29,574 nucleotides of DNA from UBA9337 sp038331135 (GTDB lineage: Bacteria; Patescibacteriota; Minisyncoccia; Moranbacterales; UBA9337). A program made the translations under genes and the position numbers. The stretch spans positions 1-29,574 of the forward strand of contig JBBQOS010000006.1 in assembly GCA_038331135.1 (NCBI GenBank), in the 5' to 3' direction. Positions 6,591-13,991 of the stretch are shown piece after piece. The notes beneath the pieces were generated by a model. That model saw only the letters and a list, made by a program, of their open reading frames with translations. It was not told where the DNA came from and did no database searches. How positions within the stretch are numbered: position 1 is the stretch's first letter; each line of letters opens with the position of its first letter.

Positions 6591-7598
6591 ATGTTTGTAA
6601 AAAAAATAGGTATAGATTTGGGTACAGCTAACGTAGTAGTTTTTGTGCCCGGTAAAGGAATAGTAGTTAACGAGCCATCAGTGGTGGCAGTTTCGCTTTT
6701 GGATAATAAAGTTTTAGCGGTAGGTATAGAAGCCAAAGAAATGATCGGACGAACTCCTGATACAATTGTAGCGATTAAACCCCTTAAAGATGGAGTAATT
6801 GCAGACTATAGAGTAACTGAAGCGATGTTAAAATATTTTATCGGTAAAGTGAGCGGAAAATTTAGAATATTTAGACCGGAAGTGATGCTTTCGGTGCCAG
6901 CTGGCATTACTTCTACCGAAAAAAGAGCTGCTATTGATGCAGCTATTAAAGCAGGAGCCAAAGCGGCTTATGTGGTCAAAGAACCAATTCTAGCTGCTAT
7001 CGGAGCAGAAATCCCAATTCATGAACCGCATGGCAGTATGATTATTAATATTGGAGGAGGGACTAGCGAAGTGGCGGTAATTTCTTTGGGCGGAATTGTC
7101 TCAGCTTGTAGTGCGCGGGTGGGGGGAAATAAATTTGACAATGCCATCGCTGATTATATAAAAAGAAAACACGGACTGGCTATCGGAGACCGAACGGCTG
7201 AAAATATTAAAATCAAAATTGGTTCAGCATTGGCTCAAGTTAAGGAAGAATATATGGATATCAAAGGTCGTGATTTATCTGGTCGGCTTCCCAAGACAAT
7301 TAGAATTTCTTCTAATGAAGTGACAGAAGCTCTCCAAGACGAATTGCGCGACGTGATTAATGCTATTAAAAAAGTTTTGCAAGATACTCCTCCAGAATTA
7401 GCTGCGGACATAATGGATAAAGGTATGATTCTTTCGGGTGGCGGAGCATTGCTTCGAAATTTAGATAAATTAATTTCCAAAACAATCGACGTGCCTTGTT
7501 ACGTAGCCGAAGATCCGCTTTTTTGCGTAGCTAGAGGTACCGGCAAAGCGCTTGAAAATTTAGAATTATACAAAAAAACATTAGCAAGCTCGAGATAA
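6591..7598 (+). CDS. mreB: Rod shape-determining actin homologue
   Basis: MreB is a bacterial actin that polymerises under the membrane and guides side-wall peptidoglycan synthesis. The 335-residue protein has the family order of nucleotide-binding motifs: phosphate loop 1 IGIDLGTANVVVFV (residues 6-19), GKGIVVNEPSVVAVS, the connect-1 region KPLKDGVIADY, phosphate loop 2 INIGGGTSEVAVISLGGIV, and the adenosine motif GMILSGGGALLRNLDKLI near 280. The N-terminus and length are typical, so the ATG is secure. mreC and mreD, common neighbours, are absent here. A glycosyltransferase gene follows after 19 bases and is probably co-transcribed. FtsA, the other actin relative in this window, is clearly distinct. 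Confidence 0.95.
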   Translation: MFVKKIGIDLGTANVVVFVPGKGIVVNEPSVVAVSLLDNKVLAVGIEAKEMIGRTPDTIVAIKPLKDGVIADYRVTEAMLKYFIGKVSGKFRIFRPEVMLSVPAGITSTEKRAAIDAAIKAGAKAAYVVKEPILAAIGAEIPIHEPHGSMIINIGGGTSEVAVISLGGIVSACSARVGGNKFDNAIADYIKRKHGLAIGDRTAENIKIKIGSALAQVKEEYMDIKGRDLSGRLPKTIRISSNEVTEALQDELRDVINAIKKVLQDTPPELAADIMDKGMILSGGGALLRNLDKLISKTIDVPCYVAEDPLFCVARGTGKALENLELYKKTLASSR

Positions 7599-7617
7599 CA
7601 AATTTATTGATTTATTT

Positions 7618-8805
7618 ATGAAAATAGGAATTGATGCATCAAGAGCATTTCTTAAAAAAAGAACGGGTATCGAGGAATATAGTTTTCAGGTCATAAAGAA
7701 TTTAAGAGAAAAATTAAAAGATGTTGAGGTGGTACTTTACATAAGACCAGGCAAGATTAATTCTGACATAGATAATTTTGAAATTCCCGCTAACTGGAAA
7801 ATTAAAAAAATTAATTGGTTTAAATTTTGGACTCAGCTAGGTCTTTCAATAGAAATATTATTACATCCAGTGGATGTTCTTTTTATCCCGGCTCACACAG
7901 TGCCTATAATTCATCCCTCTGGAAAGGGGATAAGTAGGATATTAAAATTGCTTTATGGAAAAGATAGAAACTTCAAAACAGTCGTAACGGTGCATGGGCT
8001 GGAATATGAGTTTTTGCCAGAAGCTTATTCTCTTTGGGAAAGAATTTATATGCGCTTGACCATAAAAAAATCTTGTTGCTGGGCGGATAAAATAATTTCT
8101 GTTTCATACAGCACTAAGAATGATTTGATGGAATTATATAAAGTTCCTCAAGATAAAATTGAAGTTATTTATGAAGGCTGTTCTTTTTACGAAAATCAAG
8201 TTAAAAATGTAATTGAAAAAAATATTAAGGACAGTGAAAATATTTTAGAAAAATACCAAGTGAAAGATGTGAAGTATCTTTTATTTTTAGGCAGGATAGA
8301 AGCTCGGAAAAATATGCTGGGCATAATAAAAGCTTTTGCGATATTAAAAAGAAAATATTTGATTCCTCATAAGTTAGTCTTAGCCGGAGGCTTGGGCTAC
8401 CGATACTCTCAAATAGTTAAGTATATTCAAAATAATGATTTTAAAGATGAAATCTATTTAACTGGATTTATTGATGAAAAAGACAAGCGGGAAATCTTAA
8501 AAAATGCGGATGTATTTTTATTTCCAACTCTGTATGAAGGTTTTGGACTGCCAATAATTGAAGCGCAAAGCCTAGGCGTCCCGGTAGTGGCTTCCAACAA
8601 TTCTTCTATTCCGGAAATTGTCGGCGAAAAGGTAAAATCGTCATTGGTCGATCCCAATAATCACGAAGAAATTGCTCAGGCAGTTTTTAATATTTTAAGT
8701 GATAAAAATATCCGAAAAGATTTGGTGGTGCCAGGGTTGGAAAATATCAAGAGATTTTCTTGGGATACTTGTGCGGAGGGAGTGGCTAAAATTTTGCTAG
8801 GATGA
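7618..8805 (+). CDS. Family 4 glycosyltransferase
   Basis: This 395-residue GT-B fold protein of the retaining GT4 type adds a sugar from a nucleotide-sugar donor to a glycan or lipid acceptor. The N-terminal domain begins MKIGIDASRAFLKKRTGIEEYS (Gly-rich acceptor loop). The C-terminal domain begins with LFLGRIEARKNMLGIIKAF (about 222-240). The donor-site EX7E motif is seen in LYEGFGLPIIEAQSLGVPV (about 306-324). No membrane segment is obvious; such enzymes usually sit on the inner membrane face. It follows mreB by 19 bases and precedes a GDP-mannose pathway gene, which makes a mannosyl or related transferase plausible. The specific sugar is inference only. Confidence 0.87.
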   Translation: MKIGIDASRAFLKKRTGIEEYSFQVIKNLREKLKDVEVVLYIRPGKINSDIDNFEIPANWKIKKINWFKFWTQLGLSIEILLHPVDVLFIPAHTVPIIHPSGKGISRILKLLYGKDRNFKTVVTVHGLEYEFLPEAYSLWERIYMRLTIKKSCCWADKIISVSYSTKNDLMELYKVPQDKIEVIYEGCSFYENQVKNVIEKNIKDSENILEKYQVKDVKYLLFLGRIEARKNMLGIIKAFAILKRKYLIPHKLVLAGGLGYRYSQIVKYIQNNDFKDEIYLTGFIDEKDKREILKNADVFLFPTLYEGFGLPIIEAQSLGVPVVASNNSSIPEIVGEKVKSSLVDPNNHEEIAQAVFNILSDKNIRKDLVVPGLENIKRFSWDTCAEGVAKILLG

Positions 8806-8969
8806 ATCGTTTTAGCTGTTAAAATTGTTGAAATGTCTTAATGTTAATTTGCTAACATGTTAAAATCTTGACATGCTAAAATAATAAATTGATATGAAAG
8901 TAATTGTATGAGATAATAATTCAGCGAAATTAATAAATTTAAATTAGATAAATATTAATATAAAATCAT

Positions 8970-10328
8970 ATGTATAGTGTTATATTATGTGGAGGATCAG
9001 GCACAAGACTTTGGCCGCTGAGTAGGAAAAATTATCCCAAGCAGTTTTTAAATCTTTACAGCGACAAATCATTGTTGCAAGAGACTTTTTTGAGAATGAT
9101 GGATGTAATGCCAACAAAAAATATATTACTGGTTTCTAACGAAAAAAATTTCTTTAATGTCTATAATCAGATTAAAGAAATTTGTGATGATTTTGGAAAA
9201 GAGCAAGTCTTGGTAGAACCAGAAAGTTTAAACACCGCTCCAGCCATTGCTTATGCAATGAAATATATCAATGACAAACTAAAATCCAAGGAAGATGCGC
9301 CAGTTATAATTTTACCAGCGGATCATTATATTGGAAAAAAGTCGGTGTATTTAAAGTTGGTTAAAAAATCTCTCAAAGAAATCGGAGACAATATTGGAAC
9401 AATCGGTATTACCCCAACCAAACCAGAAACTGGTTATGGCTATATAAAGAAGGGTAAAGCACTTAACGGATTTTTTAAAGTGGATGAATTTAAGGAAAAA
9501 CCAGACAAAAAAACAGCTCAAAAATATTTGAAATCAGGCAAATATGTTTGGAATTCAGGGATGTACCTTTTTAATTATCAGACATTTTTAGAAGAAATTA
9601 AAATTCATTGTCCAGAAATAGCTAAGTCTATGAAAAAGAAAATGTCCGATTTTCTAGAATCTTTTAAAAAGCTTCCTTCTATTTCTATTGATTATGCTTT
9701 AAGCGAAAAATCCGACAAAGTGGTGGTTTTTGAGGGAGATTTTGGCTGGAGTGATATCGGATCATTCGATAGTTTGGCAGATGTTTTAAAAAATAAAAAA
9801 GATCAAGACAAAGGTCACATTAAAATAGATTCAGAAAATGTCTTTATCCACAGTGAAACAAATAAATTAATTGCTACTTTGGGAGTAAAGGATCTGATTA
9901 TAGTTGAAAATAATGATAGTATTTTAATTCAGAAAAGGGGAGAAAGCGAAAGAGTAAAGGAAGTGGTGGATTTTTTAAAGAATTCTAAAATGAAAGAGGT
10001 TGATAATAGTATTATCGTTTATCGACCTTGGGGGAAATATGAGGTTCTAATTAATGGAACTCATCATACCGTGCGTAAATTAACCATCTATCCAGGAGAA
10101 AGTCTAAATTTGCAGATGCATTATAGGAGAGTAGAGCATTGGGTAGTTATAAAGGGGATAGCCAAGGTTTTAAAAGGCAAAGAAGAAATTATTCTAAAAA
10201 AAGATGAGAGTATTTTTATTCCCAAAAAGGTGAGGCATCAGCTTATTAATCCAGGAAAGACAAATCTCGAAATTATAGAAGTGCAAACAGGTGAACATTT
10301 GGGGGATGAGGATATTGTGAATTTGTAG
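8970..10328 (+). CDS. Mannose-1-phosphate guanylyltransferase with C-terminal cupin domain
   Basis: The enzyme makes GDP-mannose from mannose-1-phosphate and GTP. The 452-residue protein has the two-part ManC/AlgA layout. The nucleotidyltransferase domain (about 1-330) has the pyrophosphorylase loop CGGSGTRLWPLSRKNYPKQF (residues 7-26), LPADHYI, GYGYIKKG, FKEKPD and NSGMYLFN. The C-terminal cupin (about 345-452) starts at YRPWGKYE and has the HYRRVEHWVVIKGIAKV and FIPKKVRHQL metal-site segments typical of type II phosphomannose isomerase domains. Both domains seem complete, so it may also interconvert mannose-6-phosphate and fructose-6-phosphate. GDP-mannose would feed surface polysaccharide synthesis, possibly via the glycosyltransferase upstream. 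Confidence 0.92.
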   Translation: MYSVILCGGSGTRLWPLSRKNYPKQFLNLYSDKSLLQETFLRMMDVMPTKNILLVSNEKNFFNVYNQIKEICDDFGKEQVLVEPESLNTAPAIAYAMKYINDKLKSKEDAPVIILPADHYIGKKSVYLKLVKKSLKEIGDNIGTIGITPTKPETGYGYIKKGKALNGFFKVDEFKEKPDKKTAQKYLKSGKYVWNSGMYLFNYQTFLEEIKIHCPEIAKSMKKKMSDFLESFKKLPSISIDYALSEKSDKVVVFEGDFGWSDIGSFDSLADVLKNKKDQDKGHIKIDSENVFIHSETNKLIATLGVKDLIIVENNDSILIQKRGESERVKEVVDFLKNSKMKEVDNSIIVYRPWGKYEVLINGTHHTVRKLTIYPGESLNLQMHYRRVEHWVVIKGIAKVLKGKEEIILKKDESIFIPKKVRHQLINPGKTNLEIIEVQTGEHLGDEDIVNL

Positions 10329-10440
10329 TAAATTGTTATGTGGCTATATCGTTAAATTGTTTCAGAAATTTAGGAATTTTGAAAGTTGTTATTTAAAGTT
10401 TGTTTGTTGCTTGTATCTTGTTATTTGAAGATTAAATAAT

Positions 10441-10644
10441 ATGTGCTTAGCTTTTCCAGGAAAAATTAAAAAGATAAATGGTCAAAATGCCGTAGTGGAT
10501 TTTGACGGCATAGAAAAAGAGATTAATATTTCTCTGGTTTGCGATATCAAAAAAGGAGAGTATGTGATTGTGCATGCTGGCTTTGCGATTGAGAAGGTGG
10601 AAACAAAACAGGTGGAGGATATTCAAGGGTATCTGAAGAAATAA
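10441..10644 (+). CDS. hypC: Hydrogenase maturation chaperone HypC
   Basis: HypC carries the Fe(CN)2CO precursor together with HypD and delivers it to the hydrogenase large subunit. The 67-residue protein begins MCLAFPGKI, with the invariant Cys2 that binds iron after loss of Met1, and has the typical VIVHAGFAIEKV segment (His45) in a small beta-barrel. Length is slightly shorter than the usual 75-90 residues, but the fold core is complete. It is the first gene of the hydrogenase island, with hypD 86 bases downstream, the usual gene pairing. A hydrogenase specialised for this chaperone is encoded about 6 kb away on the same strand. Confidence 0.95.
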   Translation: MCLAFPGKIKKINGQNAVVDFDGIEKEINISLVCDIKKGEYVIVHAGFAIEKVETKQVEDIQGYLKK

Positions 10645-10730
10645 AATTGATAATTTTTTTATAGTTAAGAAATTTATTCTAAAATTCTTTAACTCGCTGA
10701 TCCGTTAACTAAATAATTCTGCAATGTGTG

Positions 10731-11759
10731 ATGCAAAAAAAAATCCAACAGATAAATAAAATTGCCAAGGAAATTGGTAGAAATATAAATTTAATGGAGG
10801 TGTGTGGTACACATACTCAGGTTATTAGTCGTTATGGTATCAGAGATGTTTTACCTAAAAATATTAAATTGATCACTGGTCCCGGTTGTCCAGTTTGCGT
10901 GACAGCACAGAGAGATATTGATGCTATTGTTAACTTAGCACTAGCAAGAGTACCGGTGGCGACCTACGGAGACCTGATGCGTGTACCAGGCTATTTTGGG
11001 AGTTTAAATGAAGCGCGTGAAAAGGGGGCGAGAGTTTTTGATGTGTATTCTGTTACTGATGCATTGAAACTTAAAGAGGAATATTCAGATTTAGTTTTCT
11101 TTGGTTTGGGATTCGAAACTACTACCCCGATGACTGCCTGGGGGATTAAAAATAAATTAACTGTCTATTGCGCCCATAAAATATTTTTGCCCGCCATGAA
11201 AGCTTTGATGGAAAGTAAAGAAATTGCTATTGATGGTTTCATTGATCCGGGGCATGTGAGTGTAGTTATTGGCACACTACCTTATGATGAATTAAAAATT
11301 CCTCAAGTTATCGCTGGTTTTGAAATAGAAGATGTTCTAGAGGGAATTTTAATACTACTTAATCAAATTAAAAACAAAGATATAAAAGTGGTTAATCAGT
11401 ATTCTCGAGTGGTAAAAATTGATGGTAATAAAAAAATAAGAGAAACAATTGAAAGTGTTTTTGAAGTTACTGATGGAGATTGGCGAGGATTTGGGATAAT
11501 TTCTGGTTCGGGACTAAAAATTAAAGACAAGTATAGAGAATTTGACGCTCAAATTAAATATAAAAATATTTTGGATAAAGTAGATTTTTCTCATTCCAAA
11601 GATCCCGCGGGATGTAAATGTGGAGATGTCATCCGAGGTCTTATGGAATCCAAGAAATGTCCGCTCTTTGGGCATGTTTGTACGCCAGATAATCCTGTGG
11701 GGCCTTGTATGGTGTCGATAGAAGGGTCTTGTAATGTATCATTTCGTTATGCGAAATAA
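10731..11759 (+). CDS. hypD: Hydrogenase maturation iron-sulfur scaffold HypD
   Basis: HypD is the scaffold on which the Fe(CN)2CO group is assembled with HypC, HypE and HypF. The 342-residue protein has every family motif: MEVCGTHTQ (active Cys at about 25), ITGPGCPVCVT (Cys about 53 and 56), GFETTTPMTAW, DPGHVSVVIG, and a cysteine-rich C-terminus (CKCGDV, KKCPLFGHVC, GPCMVSIEGSC) that binds a [4Fe-4S] cluster. ATG 10731 is chosen over an in-frame GTG three bases upstream; they differ by one residue. Full length and intact motifs mean cofactor assembly is probably functional despite the reduced state of other hyp genes in this island. Confidence 0.95.
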   Translation: MQKKIQQINKIAKEIGRNINLMEVCGTHTQVISRYGIRDVLPKNIKLITGPGCPVCVTAQRDIDAIVNLALARVPVATYGDLMRVPGYFGSLNEAREKGARVFDVYSVTDALKLKEEYSDLVFFGLGFETTTPMTAWGIKNKLTVYCAHKIFLPAMKALMESKEIAIDGFIDPGHVSVVIGTLPYDELKIPQVIAGFEIEDVLEGILILLNQIKNKDIKVVNQYSRVVKIDGNKKIRETIESVFEVTDGDWRGFGIISGSGLKIKDKYREFDAQIKYKNILDKVDFSHSKDPAGCKCGDVIRGLMESKKCPLFGHVCTPDNPVGPCMVSIEGSCNVSFRYAK

Positions 11760-11854
11760 ATTGCCACGTTGTTCAGTATGAAAAAAAATATAGAATAAGT
11801 ATGGCACATATTTAAATATTAAAAATCTTTATTTACTCTAAAAATGGAATAATT

Positions 11855-11874
11855 GTCATATATCCTTATATGGC
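11855..11874. promoter_or_regulatory. Putative operator, copy 1 (upstream of TrpR-like gene)
   Basis: The sequence is GTCATATATCCTTATATGGC: arms of eight bases around TCCT, with one G.T mismatch in the second pair. It differs by one base from the copy at 12424-12443. The two copies lie on either side of the TrpR-like regulator gene, so they are candidate binding sites for it. Confidence 0.55.
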
Positions 11875-11996
11875 ATTTTATGGTAATATTAATATATTAG
11901 AATATAAATTGTAATAAATTATTGTGAAGGCAAGAGAACTAAGATAATTATAGCTAGAATTAATTGATGCTAAAAACTTTTAATAAAAATAAAAAT

Positions 11997-12410
11997 ATGT
12001 CCAAGATAAAACCTCATGAAATCGACAAGGGAGAAAAGAAAAAAATAATAAATGAGATGTTTGAAGTTATCGAGTGTTTAAAAACCAAACAGGAAATAAT
12101 TGATTTTCTGTTGGGGCTATTCACAGCTAGTGAGGCACTGATGATGGCCAGGAGAATCCAAGTCGCTAAACTTATATTGAACAAAAAAAGTTATTCGGAT
12201 ATAAGAGAAAAAGTTGGAGCTAGTAGTCACACTGTTCAGAGAGTGGAGCAGTGGTTATATAATAATGAAGGAAAAAACGTTACTTGGTTAAAGAAATGTT
12301 TAGTGGGTGAAGATAAAAAAGAAAAGAGAATAAAGCGCTATCGTTACTCGACAAACTCACTGGATAAATATGCTCACCATCGATTTATTAAAGATTTATT
12401 TGGATTGTAG
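11997..12410 (+). CDS. TrpR/YerC/YecD-family transcriptional regulator
   Basis: This 137-residue helical protein resembles the TrpR-like repressor family. The conserved core runs from KTKQEIIDFLLGLFTASEAL through MMARRIQVAKLIL (about 31-66). It is followed by the helix-turn-helix KSYSDIREKVGASSHTVQRV (about 69-88) that would contact DNA. The basic C-terminal tail of about 40 residues is longer than in E. coli TrpR. ATG 11997 gives an N-terminus like other YerC proteins; earlier in-frame starts at 11967 (ATG) and 11964 (TTG) add about ten low-complexity residues. It lies between hypD and hypE and is bracketed by two nearly identical inverted repeats, suggesting autoregulation and control of hypE. 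The effector is unknown; tryptophan should not be assumed. Confidence 0.82.
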   Translation: MSKIKPHEIDKGEKKKIINEMFEVIECLKTKQEIIDFLLGLFTASEALMMARRIQVAKLILNKKSYSDIREKVGASSHTVQRVEQWLYNNEGKNVTWLKKCLVGEDKKEKRIKRYRYSTNSLDKYAHHRFIKDLFGL

Positions 12411-12423
12411 ATATCCGAGTCTG

Positions 12424-12443
12424 GCCATATATCCTTATATGGC
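12424..12443. promoter_or_regulatory. Putative operator, copy 2 (between TrpR-like gene and hypE)
   Basis: The sequence is GCCATATATCCTTATATGGC: a perfect inverted repeat of eight-base arms around TCCT, starting 13 bases after the regulator's stop codon and about 105 bases before the hypE start codon. It could regulate hypE or, as a weak hairpin, end the regulator transcript. No T run follows, which favours a protein-binding site. Confidence 0.6.
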
Positions 12444-12548
12444 AATGAGATGAATTTTACAGAGATATAAGAATGATATAAAAAAAATAAGAGAATAGTA
12501 GATATAAAAAAGATATAAGAGAATAGTAGATATAAAAATATTAAACTT

Positions 12549-13586
12549 ATGACAATTGAAAAAAAAGATAGCGTAACTCTCGATATGGGTGGGGGAGGCG
12601 CCAAGTCGGCGGAAATTATAAAAGAAATTAGAAAAATTTTAGGGCCGACGGGGAAATGGAAAAATACTAATGATGATGGAGCGGTTTTTGATTTAAACCC
12701 CTCCGCCTTTCAGGCACCTCCCCTTGCTAAGGGGAGGAGGGGAATGGGAAATAAATTAGTATTCACCACTGATGCTTTTATCGTGGATCCGTTGTTTTTC
12801 GCGGGCGGCGACATTGGCAAGATTGCGATGTGTGGCACTATCAATGATCTAAGCGTGATGGGCGCGAGACCTGTTGGGGTGGGCTTGAGTCTCGTCATTG
12901 AGGAGGGTTTTCCCTTGGCTGATCTAGAAAAAATTATGCATTCCATCAATCATATTTCCGAATTGTCCGGCGTGCCGATTGTGACTGGTGACACGAAAGT
13001 GATGGAAAAAGGCAAAATCGACAAAATTGAAATCACTACTTCCGGCGTGGGATTGGCCAAACAAATTATTTCCAATGGCGGCGCTCGAGTGGGGGACATA
13101 GTCATCACTTCCGGAGATTTGGGAGAACACACCGTGGCACTGCTCGCCAAACGCTTTAATTATCAAACCAAAATCCAGAGCGATTGTCAGCCGCTCAATC
13201 GGGAGTTGGCAAAAGTGGGAAAGTTTCTACATGCTTGCAAAGATCCGACGCGCGGAGGATTAGCGGCTAATTTGTTGGAAATCGCCGAAAAATCAAAGGT
13301 GAAAATCATCTTGGCAGAAGAAACTTTGCCCTACAAAAAAGAGGTGGTGGCGGTGACAGAACTTCTGGGACTGGATAAATTTTCTTTAGCCTCAGAAGGA
13401 CGCTTTGTGGCGACGGTTCCGGCGAAAGACGCTAAAAAAGTCATAACTCTTTTACATAAATTCAACCCGGAGGCCAAAATGATTGGAGAAGTGAAAAAAG
13501 GCAGGGGATTGTATCTGCGAACTAGTCTCGGTAGCTTGCGTCCTATCGAAATGCCGCGCGGAAAGCTGATTCCTCGAATATGCTAG
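12549..13586 (+). CDS. hypE: Hydrogenase maturation protein HypE (carbamoyl dehydratase)
   Basis: HypE dehydrates the carbamoyl group received from HypF to give the cyanide ligands, using ATP and its C-terminal cysteine. The 345-residue protein has the PurM/ThiL-type fold with VTLDMGGGGAKS at the start, NDDGAV (about 41-46), FFAGGDIGKIAMCGTINDLS, TGDTKVM, CKDPTRGGLAANLLEIAE, and the required C-terminal PRIC ending. Residues about 50-67 (NPSAFQAPPLAKGRRGMG) are an in-frame copy of a dispersed palindromic repeat, which accounts for the slight excess length. Sampled lines of the gene are above 50% G+C, while hypD lines are near 30%, so it may have a separate origin. The reading frame is intact. 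Confidence 0.94.
   Translation: MTIEKKDSVTLDMGGGGAKSAEIIKEIRKILGPTGKWKNTNDDGAVFDLNPSAFQAPPLAKGRRGMGNKLVFTTDAFIVDPLFFAGGDIGKIAMCGTINDLSVMGARPVGVGLSLVIEEGFPLADLEKIMHSINHISELSGVPIVTGDTKVMEKGKIDKIEITTSGVGLAKQIISNGGARVGDIVITSGDLGEHTVALLAKRFNYQTKIQSDCQPLNRELAKVGKFLHACKDPTRGGLAANLLEIAEKSKVKIILAEETLPYKKEVVAVTELLGLDKFSLASEGRFVATVPAKDAKKVITLLHKFNPEAKMIGEVKKGRGLYLRTSLGSLRPIEMPRGKLIPRIC
12696..12749. repeat. Dispersed palindromic repeat inserted in frame in hypE
   Basis: Segments AACCCCTCCG, CACCTCCCCTT and AGGGGAGGAGGGGAATG occur in the same order as in the intergenic copies at 1763-2022 and 3578-3688. CCTCCCCTT and AAGGGGAGG form a nine-pair hairpin. The element adds roughly 18 codons without a stop and keeps the frame between two conserved parts of HypE. 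Confidence 0.85.
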
Positions 13587-13680
13587 GAATTTAGGAATAT
13601 ATGAATTTACGAATAGGAATATTGCAAATATGTGAATTTACGAGTCAAGAAAATATGAAGTTGAGAATTTAGGAATTTAA
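13585..13680. repeat. Degenerate tandem repeat (GAATTTAGGAAT-type units)
   Basis: Several imperfect units such as GAATTTAGGAATAT, GAATTTACGAATAGG and GAATTTACGAG follow the hypE stop codon. No gene or clear regulatory signal is seen in this part of the spacer. Confidence 0.5.
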
Positions 13681-13738
13681 GAAAGTTTTTATTTTTTGAT
13701 TTTTATGTTATTTTTATAGTATAAGGAGTAAAATAAAT

Positions 13739-13759
13739 ATGTTGGCAAGACTAACTTAG
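13739..13759 (+). CDS. Possible six-codon leader peptide
   Basis: ATG TTG GCA AGA CTA ACT TAG encodes MLARLT. It has its own AAGGAG at 13723-13728, ten bases before the ATG. It lies 20 bases ahead of the 38-residue membrane peptide gene. It could be a translational leader, or chance. Confidence 0.25.
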   Translation: MLARLT

Positions 13760-13778
13760 CGAGAAGGAGGAAATTACT

Positions 13779-13895
13779 ATGCCGATAATAATTCAATTTG
13801 GATTGTTGTTCGTAGCTCTTCCACTTGTGGTAGCTTATTTTGTTACAGGATGGTTTAGTGCTAAGAAAAAAAAGAAGCCAACGTTTACTTTCTGA
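13779..13895 (+). CDS. Small single-pass membrane peptide, 38 residues
   Basis: The gene has a strong Shine-Dalgarno (AAGGAGG at 13764-13770, eight bases before the ATG) and a terminator right after it, which makes it believable despite its length. The product is one hydrophobic helix (about residues 3-25: IIIQFGLLFVALPLVVAYFV and on) followed by AKKKKKPTFTF. By the positive-inside rule the lysine cluster should be cytoplasmic and the N-terminus outside. It sits between hypE and the convergent hypF, inside the hydrogenase island. I do not recognise the family. A membrane anchor or small accessory of the hydrogenase is only a possibility from position; a small stress or toxin-like peptide is an alternative. 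Confidence 0.6.
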   Translation: MPIIIQFGLLFVALPLVVAYFVTGWFSAKKKKKPTFTF

Positions 13896-13924
13896 AGTGT
13901 GGATGTTTTATTTCTTTCTTTGGC

Positions 13925-13961
13925 GGGGTTTGTCGAAAAACGATAAACCCTGTTTTATTTG
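13925..13961 (+). terminator. Rho-independent terminator after the small membrane peptide
   Basis: GGGTTTGTCG (13926-13935) and CGATAAACCC (13941-13950) pair with one G.T wobble around an A5 loop, followed by TGTTTTATTTG. It separates this transcript from the convergent hypF gene whose stop lies about 30 bases on. Confidence 0.75.
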
Positions 13962-13991
13962 TTTAATAAAAAATAGATAATTCGTCTCTCT

